A stretch of DNA of 64,000 bases from Limnomonas spitsbergensis. Lineage: Eukaryota; Chlorophyta; Chlorophyceae; Chlamydomonadales. How positions within the stretch are numbered: position 1 is the first letter of the stretch; each line of letters starts with the position of its first letter. Where the stretch lies: contig JAYJMM010000041.1 in the NCBI GenBank assembly GCA_037349105.1, forward strand, positions 124,001 through 188,000, in the 5' to 3' direction. Shown in pieces: positions 21,352 through 31,200 of the stretch. The notes beneath the pieces were generated by a model. It saw only the letters and a list, made by a program, of their open reading frames with translations, searched no databases and was not told the DNA's origin. Both the position numbers and the translations under genes were made by a program.

Positions 21352-24300
21352 ATGCCTCTCAAACGCAAAGAGGCCCATACGTGCCAGTGGAGGAGCCGAA
21401 ACGTGATGACCGATTCGGACCCTGATCCCGCTACTTCTGACTCCACGGACGACGAGGCGCTGACGGAGCGTGCCTACACGGACAATGATATGAAGCGCCT
21501 GACCTCGCTCCGACGAGGTGGTCCCTCCCTGCTAAGAGATGTATTCGACATCTCAGCTGTCTTGACGGATGGTGCTGCTGCTATGGTGGACGATTCGTTC
21601 CTGCGCTGCTTCAACTGCCGACACTCCGAGCCATGGAACTGGAACTTCTACCTGTTCCCAGCATGGTGCCTGGGGGTGGTGATCAGGTCAGCCTAGCTTG
21701 GAACAGGAGAAATCTTCAGTGCTTAAGGTCCCCCTCTCGCATGAAGCTTCGCCTGCGAGCTCCAATTTCGCAGCGGTGAAATCCCCTTCTGTCCGACTTG
21801 ACATGAGATATCTCTGGTTGCTACTCACTTGTTGATAGTGGCATGCATTGCCTCGTTCCATATGCATAGACCAGCAGGCTGGGGCATCCAAGTAAGTGCT
21901 GCTGCTGCACCTGTACAGTCTGCAGCCTGGATCCACTTGTCCCTCCTTCACCAGTGTTTCTTTCAGTGGGCACCAGACCACCCGTAGGCGGCCGCCGGGC
22001 GGCCACCACTGGGCCAGTTGGGGCAAAATCTGGACCAACCTACGGCCGGTGGCCGGAGCAGCAGGACTTGCTGCCCCAGGCCCCCACGGCCGTAAACCGT
22101 GATGTAGCTGAATTGTAGCCGTAGCGTGCTAAAAGAAGCACTGTCTTTCACGCAGGTACGGCTTCCTCTTCTGGATACGCCTGGCGATGCTGCTCATCAT
22201 CAATGTGGCCATCGTCGTGATATTTATAGTGCTCACATCGATCATGCGGCCTTCTCCCCTGCGGAAGGCCATTGAGAGGCGGCTGGTGCAGGTGGGGCAA
22301 ACACTCAAACAGCATTACCGGTACTTTGACAGCCTTCCTCGATGGTCGTTGGGTCTCCTCAGCATGACATACGGGGTACACCTGGGAAGCAGACTAGGAG
22401 GGTGGACACATATGTGTACCAGGGCCCTGCGTCCCTGCTTGGACTGTTGATGCAATGTCCACACCTCCAGCCACCCACCCAATGCATGGATTCGAGAGGT
22501 CCGGGCCGCTCAAACCTAGATCCCAAGACCCGCTCGCGTATTATCAGCACCCCCTCCCTAAGCTTTATGTGTATTCCCCGCTGCGGCCCTGCAGGCCCTC
22601 TCCTTCTCCTTCCTTATGTCATGGGGGGCTGTTGTCCGCTTCCACGGCCCAGCGCCGGTGCCCGCAGCCAACCGGCTCTGGGTCGCCAACCACAGCTCCA
22701 TGATTGATTACGGCATCATCTGCAGCTACCGGCCTTTTGCAGTCATCATGCAGGTGGGTGGGAGGGTGGGTTCTCTCTGGAGGTAGCAGGCTGCCTGGGC
22801 TGGTGCAGCACTCAGCTGCCTATGACCCGCCTCCAGAGGGATCAGGAGGTGGGTGGGTGGGTGGGAGGTGCGCTGGATACCGTGGGCTAGATTGCCGGTG
22901 ACAGGCTAGCAGGGCAGAATGCCGGCGACACCCTTCGCCAGCCACACGGCATCGCTCCCGAGCCATGCCTGTGTCCTTTGAGTTGTTATCTGGCCGGTTG
23001 GTGAGGTCACGGCCATGCACGCTTTTCCCATATGAGGGGTTTTGTTGGTGTGCACAACTGGCTCGCAGTGATTTTAAAATGCTTGCTACCATGATGTGTC
23101 GGCAGTTGTGCAGCAAGGTCCTAAAGTGCACGCAGAGCATGTTTAACTTTTAAACAGCATGGAAGGATGGGATGGGTCATGGTTTTGGGTTATAGTTCCA
23201 GCTGGCCCTGTTGCAGCGGGCATGGACAGCACAGATAGTGACCTGTCATTCATATTGTTACAAATTCCGACCCTGCATGGAGGCCGGCGTGGTCCCGTGG
23301 TGTACTAAGCTGTTGTTTGTGTGGCCGTGCAGCACTGGTTGTTTTAGGCCGTAGGTGCAGCAAGCCCTACAGCCAGGGCCACCAGCCATAGGCCGGTCAA
23401 GTTTTTGTCCCAATGGGCCCAGTGTTGGCGGCCCCGCAAAGGTGCTTTGGCACACACTGAAATAAACGCTGCCGTGCAGCTCCTCGGCGTTGTCCCCTGG
23501 TGTACTAAGCTGATGTTTGTGGTGTTCGTGCAGCTCCACGGCGTTGTCCCCTGGTGTACTAAGCTGTTGTTTGTGGTGGTCGTGCAGCTCCACGGCGTTG
23601 TCCCCTGGTGTACTAAGCTGTTGTTTGTGGTGGCCGTGCAGCTCCACAGCGTTGTCCCCTGGTGTACTAAGCTGTTGTTTGTGGTGTTCGTGCAGCTCCA
23701 CGGCGTTGTCCCCTGGTGTATTAAGCTGTTGTTTGTGGTGGTCGTGCAGCTCCACGGCGGCTGGATCCGGTTCATCCAGACGCGCCTGTTGGCGTCACTG
23801 GGCTGCCTGTGGTTCAACCGGACGGATCTCAAGGACCGTCAGATTGTGGGAGAGAGGATGAAGGTAGGAGGATCCTCTGCATCAGTGTTTCTTTTTCCTG
23901 TGACTCAGCTACTTGTCAGCGACACTCCGGCCTCTGTCCGGAGGCCCCACTTTGTGGCCAGCCATGCTGCTTTGGCCGCCAGCCATAGGCCGGTCCAAAT
24001 TTGCTTCCTATCGGGGCCGCAGGGCGGCCTGCCCAGGTGGACTCGTAGCCGGAAGAATGAGCAATGATCTCCATGACCCACACGTTATGGACCTGGCATG
24101 AGCAGTGATGTAACATACAGATCAGTGCTGTGCAATTGCACCGCAATTCAGAAATTTTGTAAGGAATTACTGTCCCTTCCTGGTAAAAGTAGCTGAGGTT
24201 GCCTGCCGAAATTACAGAGACTGAAACTCAGCTACGCAAATCAGCCATGGCACAGCCCTGATCCAGATGCTGAACCGAGGGTCTTTTCCACTGACTTAGC

Positions 24301-26210
24301 CTCTCCTGCTCGGTTTGTCAGGCCCATGTGAGCCAACCCGACTCAACGCCCTTGCTCATCTTCCCCGAGGGCACGTGTGTTAACAATGAGTATACGGTGC
24401 TGTTCAAGAGAGGTGAGCCGTTGGCCCCGGCGAATTCTTGCTGCTCATGATTGCATGTGTGCGGCTCCTTTGCTGAGCAGGTTCCCTTCCTGAAGCTGCT
24501 CACCTGATGGAGGTCCACGCCTCCTGACACGTTCACAGGCCTCAGGGTGTGTGAATGGTCTGGTTCTATGTCTTTGTTTTGGGTTTAATGTAAGTGCGTT
24601 ACAGGCCACTTTTGGCAGGCTTCTGAATTGCCACTGCTAGGCTGATTGGGGCCCAACCTTGACCGGCCTGCAGTCAATGACCCAAGCAGCAGGGCTTGCT
24701 GTGACATGCCCTCCTGGCCGTAGGCAGTGATGTTGCCGTTTTGTTGCTGAAGCACCTTGAAATAGAAATCGATGTCTGATGAGGGGCCTTATTATGGGAG
24801 CAGGCCACATATGTCTCTTCACGTTTCATGGACGGAATGGATGTTTGATTCTGTGGGGTTATTGCACTCTATCCAGGAGCTTTTGACATGGGCTGCACGG
24901 TGTGCCCTATTGCCATCAAGTACAACAAGATGTTCGTGGATGGCTTCTGGAACAGCAAGCGGCAGTCCTTTGGTCAATACTTGGTCAAACTGATGACCAG
25001 CTGGGCTCTGGTCTGTGATGTGTGGTTCCTGGAGCCCCAGAACAGGTATGCCCGGGAGAGGACACGGCAGACATGGGGAAAGCGGCGGAAGGACACGGCA
25101 AACATGGGGAAAGCGGCGGGAGGACACGGCAAACATGGGGAAAGCGGCAGGAGGACACGGCAAACATGGGGAAAGCGGGAAGAGGACTCGGCAAACATGG
25201 GGAAAGCTTCGAGTGAAGCGTGGGCTGCCTGTACCTCAGGGGCTTTGTGTCGCGTCTCCCATGTAGTAGCCTGGTCTGGCTTAAACCCTCAACCCTGAAG
25301 GATCCTTGATCTGGAGCCTGGGCTGGCTTTAACCCTCAACCCTGAAGGATCCTTGATCTGGAGCCTGGGCTGGCTTTAACCCTCAACCCTGAAGGATCCT
25401 TGATCTGGAGCCTGGGCTGGCTTTAACCCTCAACCCTGAAGGATCCTTGATCTGGATCCTGGGCTGGCTTTAACCCTCAACCCTGAAGGATCCTTGATCT
25501 GGAGCCTGGTCTGGCTTTAACCCTCAACCCTGAAGGATCCTTGATCTGGAGCCTGGGCTGGCTTTAACCCTCAACCCTGAAGGATCCTTGATCTGGAGCC
25601 TGGGCTTTGGGGGCTGAAAGGTTTCATCTCTTGCATACGGTACTTAAGTTTGGGTGCTAACAGCCAAACTTTTACCTCTAGCCTTCTTATCCTGGTCTTG
25701 GCCTGCGATGTCTGAACCTGACTGAAACCTCTTAACAGGCGGGAGGGCGAGAGCGTCGACGAGTTTGCGTCCCGTGTTCAGGGCATGATAGCGGACAAGG
25801 CTGGGCTGCGGATCGTCCCATGGTCAGTGGATGCGCATGCTAGCTAATAGATGAACCCTGCTGTTGATAGACCCTGGACCCTGTGACATACTCCTAGGAG
25901 CCTGCCACTGCCTTCGATGCCTGGAGGTCATTTCATGCGCCTGCTGCTCGCCGTCTGATGCTGAAACTGTGCCTCATAGGCGGTGGATCTGTGGAACCCC
26001 GGACCCTGAACCCTGACTTGTTGCTGTTGATCCATGCGTAGGGACGGCTACCTCAAGTACTATCAGCTCGGCCTCAAGAACCCCGGTCTCATAGAAAAGC
26101 GGCGGAGCGTGTACGCTGAGTGCATTAAGCACCACCTGCCGGGTGGCGGGACAGATTCAGTGATCCCGGGAGGCAAGGACAAGGCCAAGGATCGCAAAAA
26201 GGGGAAATGA
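21352..26210 (+). CDS. GPAT9: Glycerol-3-phosphate acyltransferase GPAT9, ER type
   Basis: Catalyses the first acylation of glycerol-3-phosphate for membrane lipid and triacylglycerol synthesis at the ER. Exons 21352-21686, 22156-22291, 22595-22753, 23750-23863, 24322-24412, 24877-25045, 25739-25822 and 26042-26210 join in phase to 418 residues, about 40 more than the land-plant protein. Features: LLRDVFDISAVLTDGAAAMV and PWNWNFYLFPAWCLGVV, typical of GPAT9; two N-terminal hydrophobic segments; acyltransferase motif I VANHSSMID (H-x4-D); CLWFNRTDLKDR; motif III IFPEGTCVNNEYTVLFKRGAF; CPIAIKYNKMFVDGFWNS; and VPWDGYLKYY. The last four residues KKGK fit a C-terminal dilysine ER-retrieval signal. 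The tail GGGTDSVIPGGKDKAKDR is lineage-specific. Intron 3 carries a tandemly repeated splice acceptor, introns 2-5 MITE copies, and intron 6 two minisatellites. LPAAT or GPAT4-type enzymes are less likely given the GPAT9-specific N-terminus. Confidence 0.95.
21952..22143 (-). mobile_element. hAT-type MITE copy 3 (GPAT9 intron 1)
   Basis: 192 bp, CAGTGTTTCTTT at the left and AAAAGAAGCACTG at the right. The flanking octamers TCCTTCAC and TCTTTCAC differ at one base, again an 8-bp duplication. It ends 12 bp before exon 2, so its right end lies within the 3' splice region. Confidence 0.85.
23288..23755 (+). repeat. 54-bp repeat of the 3' splice region (GPAT9 intron 3)
   Basis: GTGCAGCTCCACGGCG-like words start at 23474, 23528, 23582, 23636, 23690 and 23744, exactly 54 bp apart, with an earlier one at 23327. 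Each unit holds a TACTAAG branch-point-like word, a T/G-rich stretch and the acceptor TCGTGCAG followed by the first bases of exon 4. The last copy is the acceptor for exon 4 (23750). A MITE-like fragment breaks the array between 23327 and 23474. Confidence 0.93.
23333..23455. mobile_element. Partial MITE-like insert inside the splice-site array
   Basis: GCCATAGGCCGGTCAAG and neighbouring words match the interior of the MITE copies at 18607 and 23883. Spacing of the 54-bp array is extended by 93 bp here, so the fragment interrupts an older array. Ends are not defined. Confidence 0.55.
23883..24062 (+). mobile_element. hAT-type MITE copy 4 (GPAT9 intron 4)
   Basis: Left end CAGTGTTTCTTTTTCCTGTG and interior GACTCAGCTACTTGTCAGC, GGCCAGCCATGCTGCTT and CATAGGCCGGTC match copy 2. 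The right terminus is worn (GTAGCCGGAAGAATGAGC) and no target duplication is visible. Confidence 0.75.
24593..24762 (-). mobile_element. Degenerate MITE copy (GPAT9 intron 5)
   Basis: CAAGCAGCAGGGCTTGCTG, GGCCGTAGGCAGTGATGTTG and the right end GCTGAAGCACC align with copy 3. The left end is uncertain. Confidence 0.55.
25061..25208. repeat. 31-bp minisatellite, five copies (GPAT9 intron 6)
   Basis: GACACGGCAAACATGGGGAA recurs at 25061, 25092, 25123, 25154 and 25185 with small changes. It begins only 15 bp after the donor site of exon 6. Confidence 0.93.
25270..25616. repeat. 47-bp minisatellite, seven copies (GPAT9 intron 6)
   Basis: GGATCCTTGATCTGGAGCCT recurs every 47 bp at 25300, 25347, 25394, 25441, 25488, 25535 and 25582, separated by TTTAACCCTCAACCCTGAA. 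Copies are nearly identical, suggesting recent expansion. Confidence 0.95.
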
Positions 26211-26452
26211 GCATTGGAGCATCCCAGCGCCAGACGCCTATTTTCAGACTTGAGGGACGCGCTACATGCCTCATGGCATCAGGTTGACGGGCAGCAGTCA
26301 GACGCATTCAGCACTGGATGCACAGGTGCCACGACAAAACCGTACAGCAGTACTTGTTTCATTACCGGTGGGTCAGAGCAGGAACTACATGGTCTAACAT
26401 TTTAGAGCCGCACAGTATGATTATGTTAGTGTCTGCTTTAAGAGCCTCACAG

Positions 26453-26650
26453 TTTAGAACGCTGCATACCCGCTAGGCCCTGCTGAACGCTTGACCGCGT
26501 GGGGTTGGTAAGGGATGAGCAAGCTCGATTTCCAGCTACCATGCACAGCCAGGACCATGGTGCAGCCATGTCACTCTCACAGGAGGGAGGCAGGAGCATG
26601 GAACCCGGCAAGCTAGACAGGGAGGGGAGAGGGAGGATCATTTGACGGGT
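26453..26650 (-). repeat. SINE-like repeat copy 2
   Basis: GTTTAGAACGCTGCATACCC, GGGATGAGCAAGCTCGATT, CAGCTACCATGCACAGCC and GACCATGGTGCAGCCATG are shared in order with the copies at 38218 and 52904, and in reverse with 5012-5138. Confidence 0.75.
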
Positions 26651-27126
26651 TATACCTCAACCTTTCAGTGTGGATGAGCCTCACGGTACAGTTGTGTCAA
26701 TTTCTGCCCCTACAGAGATGAACCTGCCACCATGCCATCCAACATGAGCTTACTCCGTTTCTTACCTTACAATTATGTATCATACTGGTATCAAGCATGA
26801 ATGAGTGTGACAGCCCTGGGCACAGGCCAGTCCTTGTCACAGGACTCACAGGCCTGTCTTAGTCATGTAAATTGACAGCATCGGGCCATGGGTGACTTGG
26901 ATGTATGATATATCATGAGCAGGAGCCCCCTGCTCCCAAACCTATTGCCCCCACGAACTGCCCTTCAAAAAAGCTGTTATTGAAAGCTGCTGTCGGTAGG
27001 TCAGAAGGACGGTATCAGCCATACATGCAGCAAAAAAGTTGCCAAAAATGGCTGAGATTGTTTGCATGGTTTGGGGAGGATGCATGTATGGTGTCGAAAA
27101 TGTAAGGCTGGACATGCATGTGCACG

Positions 27127-27170
27127 TGGGTCATGGTCCAGAGGTGTAACGTCATTGACATGGGTCATGG
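27127..27170 (+). mobile_element. 24-bp LINE-A 3'-tail insertion with target duplication
   Basis: TCCAGAGGTGTAACG followed by TCATTGACA (27137-27160) is the LINE-A 3' terminus. It is flanked by identical decamers TGGGTCATGG at 27127-27136 and 27161-27170. Confidence 0.75.
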
Positions 27171-27759
27171 CCCTCGTTTCTTTCGATGCTTGGGCGCTTC
27201 AGAATGTTGAAGCATAGAGGGAGACAGGGAGACCACACCAAGTGTCTGCTTCCCCCAGTAAACTGCTTCGGCTAGCTTTCGGGTTCCGGCTTTCCGGGCG
27301 GTCGCGGTCGGCTCCATCCGAGATTTCCAGAAAATACGTCAGCGGGTTGTAAAGTGTCATCAGGCCGTTGGTTACTGCCCATCGCCTCGAATCACCAGGC
27401 CTCACAACAGCGGTGGTCATCAGGTGGGAGGGGTGGTCTGGGACTCAGAAAGAGTGGGTGGGTCGATCCTGATTCCTGAACCCAGCGCGACAAAAATACC
27501 GCATAGACATGACCAGTCATTTGTAGCAACCTTACTCTGTCCTTTGTGACTCCTTAGGGTGCGGTATATTATCCATTGCACAGTCCAGATGTACATCACA
27601 TATTCACATGTACTTCAGTAACTGATACCATCTCAGACCTACCGGTAGTAGCTCAAGGAATTGGACATCATCCCCACAGTGTCTGCGGCACAGTAGCAGT
27701 CCATCTGTAAATGCTTAATCCTGCCAGCATGAAGCTCTGACTAACACGAGTGCAAGCAG

Positions 27760-27885
27760 CAATGTGCGGTGCTCTTTGTGGGCTTCATCCTCGTCACGCT
27801 GGTGTGGGAGATCGGCACAGCGTTCTTGAGCTACCTCACGGTCTTTATAAGTGGCCGACGCGCACTTTGGCTGCTGCGCATGAAG
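27760..27885 (+). CDS. Exon-like transmembrane segment upstream of phospholipase C
   Basis: Between a CAAGCAG acceptor and an AAG/GTGAGA donor lies an open stretch reading LFVGFILVTLVWEIGTAFL then SYLTVFISGRRALWLLRMK, strongly hydrophobic with a basic end. It could be a 5' exon of the phospholipase C gene or part of another membrane protein. Its end phase (0) does not fit directly to the EF-hand exon at 28258 (which needs two bases), so at least one exon between them would be required. No start codon was identified. Confidence 0.35.
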
Positions 27886-28257
27886 GTGAGAGGTGGTGGC
27901 ACGCTTTAGCTGGGGCGAGCAAGGGAGTTGCCGGTACTGCTGCAGTACATTCGCTTGCGTCCATTTAGTGGATGCATGGTAGAAGTAGCAGGTAGCAGGT
28001 AGAAAACCGTACATTCCAGCTGTACTGGTATTGAATTTGATGGGAAAGCTGTATGCTTTGACTTAAAAAAGCGAAGATGTGAAGCACCTTTGTTGTACTC
28101 TACATTTGGGACAATCGGGGCAATGCTGGGATCCATTGTAAGTTCCTGCCTGGAGGATGCTTCAGCAGCCGGTGAGCTGTCCCCTGCCTCCTGGCATCAG
28201 GCGCTGATGTCCACCTGCCTTCTCATGAGCTGGATTTTCGGGTGTCCTGTTTAACAG

Positions 28258-31200
28258 GTTCGTCGATGCAGCCAATGACGGATTCCTTGATCGGCCGGAT
28301 CTGGAAGCATCGCTCCATACCTTAAGCATCGATGCCAAGGGTCAGGTGGAGCGAATGCTGGACCTCTGCATGGCACAGAGGCAAAGGTGAGGAAGGTGAG
28401 GAAAGGATGGTTTTAAAATGGGCACCTCCACAGGAAATTCGGATGAGACATTTGAAACCATCCTGACAATCCGTTAACTCTTGGTATAAGAATCAATATC
28501 CTGGGAGGCTGGTCAGGGTTCATGCCATTTAAACGTGTTCTGATGCGCGACAGATTCTGTCTTTTTTTATTATCGTCCACACTCCAGCATGGCAGGTTGA
28601 CTGATCATGGTCTGCATGTTCCTGGCTCCATTTACCAATCCCTTCAGGACACGAGACGAAAGATCCGTCTCGCGGAATTCATCCGTACCTTAAGTAATAC
28701 ACATCTTTGTGGCGCTGAGTGACGCTTACTTCATGGACGCCAGAGTGGTCAATATGGGGCAATTTTATTATCGTGCGTGCAGACATGGATAGTGCCGCGT
28801 GGGTGTGATGCATGGCTATCCTGGGCATGTAGCAGATACATCTTTCACCATGCCTTATTGCCTACCTGCGAGGTGATATAATAGACCAGGGTTCAAGCCA
28901 TTCTGATTCTTTAATGAGAGCTTAACACACGGTCATCTGATTGCGGTTTGACTTTCTGATGAACTTGGCCTGGAATATAGAGGAGGGTGAGCCATCATGA
29001 CAGCCAATATATTATAAATTGATTTCAGCTGCGTAGAGTGGATACCTTTTATGTTTTCTGCTACTGGTGTGTGACTAAGTGTGAGCCATATACTACAAGT
29101 GTGAGTGAGTGTGACCCTCCTGTTGTGAACCGACTAAATTAAGAAGGGGATATTTTACCTGAGTAACAAATATTTTACTAAAATTAAGCCCATTTATTCT
29201 GTCACTCAATATCGGATGGGTTTGCAACCTGCTTTGCATCCAGAGGAGAGAGCTTCCCATCCTGTTTGCATCAGGGAAATTTTGCGGTGATTCAATAGCT
29301 AAGGTGCCTCGCAGTTGGAGGTCTTGCAACTCCTGCAAATTCATAATATTACTAAAACAGCGAGGACGAGTTGCCCATGATTCGCCGTCCCTGTTGTCCC
29401 GAGTTACACGATATTGTCACGATATTGCATTAATGTGACACTCATTGAATTCCAAGTTTTTGCCTGGATAAACCTGGAGGCCGCAGATGCCCTATTTTTA
29501 TTTTTAGATGTTTAGATGTTGGAGAAAGGAAGAGCGGGTTAAGCTGAGCTGCTGCTTGTTCTTTAAGGAATACTGCCTCGTAGTCCCCACTACCCATGGC
29601 CCGCTAGGCTATTGGAGCAGCCTGCAGTCCCTTCTGCCTGGGATGTGATTTTATTGGGTCGCAATAGGAAGAGGCTTGACTAGCAGCGCTTCCACACAAG
29701 GTCTTTACTCGCACCATGGATATCCTCTCTTCCCTATTGTGCCTTCTCCCTTTACTTTCCCTTGCCGACATGGCGGAGCTTCATTTCAGCATGGCCCAGA
29801 GGTGTAACGTCATTGACTCGCACCATGGACCAGCAACCAGCGCTGATCTTCATTTTGATGTGCCGTGTGGTGATGCCCATCGCTTGTCACAATGATCTTG
29901 ATGCTAATAGGTCGGGTAGGCCTAGTTGGCCCCCGGCTCGTCCAAGCCCGCTCTCAAATTGTAGTTCCAGAGGATTGGACTGACATGAGCATGGCTTTTC
30001 TTTTTCATTGAAACATCTGGAGTTGGGATTTTCCTTAACATCGTAAACACCCAGTCAGCTGCGAGGGGGGGACAAAAAACAACAAAAAACACCCCATCCT
30101 CGAAAAGTATGGAGCTTGACGAGAGCTATCCATATCTGGTCTTAAAATGCTTTTTGGCCCAACGGTGACTGAGTTACAGAGAGCCAAACAATGAGGATTT
30201 CGTAGATATCACAGAAGCTTACTTTGCGAATAAACATCTCAGCCCCGAGAAAACTGCATAATATGAAGATCTCACTGCATAGGGTAGGGCCAGGGCTTTC
30301 CAACAACCCCCATGCATGGTCAACGGTCGACGTTAAGTACCCGGTCAACGTATGTCAAACTAGGACGGGGGGGGTCCAAGGCCCTGAAAAAAACGTTTGT
30401 TTTTTTCTTGAAGCCGAGATACCCTCCCAAAAGTTCTTATTAGGTGCAACTCCCATGTCAAACGGATGAGTTTTGTAGAATTAGGGGGGATGGGATCCAT
30501 AATTTTTTGTCTGCCCCCACCTCGGTCAGCTGCTGGAAAAAAATGATTGTCAGATGTCATGCTCTCTCGTTAACTGACAGCAGAGCAGATCTATTTCATT
30601 AAAAAGTCCTGGTTTCCTGGCCCCAATATTGCCCGAGATCCATTCACGTGAAGGTATGGAGCTTCAAACGTGCGAGTCCAACCGGGATCCAGCTCAATTT
30701 CTGCCTGTGGCTATCGCAGTACCCAGCACGCAAATCCATCCTACTTGGGTCTCGAGCTCCGCCTTAGCAGATCCAGCAAAGTTTCCGCATTGCCATAGAC
30801 GCGGAAATAATCAACACAGCGGATCCGGCTCCGCATCTGCTAAGCACCGATTCGCCGTCCCGTCCCAGCAGGTGGTCACAGCCATGAACTGCAACCCTTG
30901 CAGTGTTATCCATGCGTGATGCAATTCTGTGTCACCGTCCAGGGGTCCTTTCCACCTCGCTCCCTTACCTTCACTCAGCATTTCACTGTGCCAGGACAAT
31001 GACGTGACACATCTGGGCCCTGCTCAAAAGCTCAGCAGTGTGTGCGCCCAAAAGAGAAGTTGTGAAAAGGAAACTGCATTGTGCCTGAATAGAGTAAGGC
31101 AGCTCCTAAAAAGTCGTTACGATAAATGCGAACATTCCCTCTCAAGCCTGAAGGTGACCTGGAAACCTCAAAACAGAAAAAGATACAGCCAGGACAATAC

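Larger units (their letters stand above)
26211..27759. other. Gap after GPAT9 with SINE-like and LINE-tail inserts
   Basis: This stretch of 1.5 kb has no convincing gene. It holds SINE-like copy 2 (26453-26650) and a 24-bp LINE-A tail insert (27137-27160). A 73-codon minus-strand frame at 27199-27420 matches nothing recognised and is probably chance. Confidence 0.4.

Noticed and set aside
23405..24067. 220-residue plus-strand frame as a separate gene
   Set aside because: Its middle is GPAT9 exon 4 and its repeats are the splice-site array; the right part runs into a MITE.
28646..28694. DTRRKIRLAEFIRTLS as a second EF-hand exon of phospholipase C
   Set aside because: It resembles an EF-hand helix, but its phase does not follow from the exon ending at 28386 and the read-through frame has a stop.
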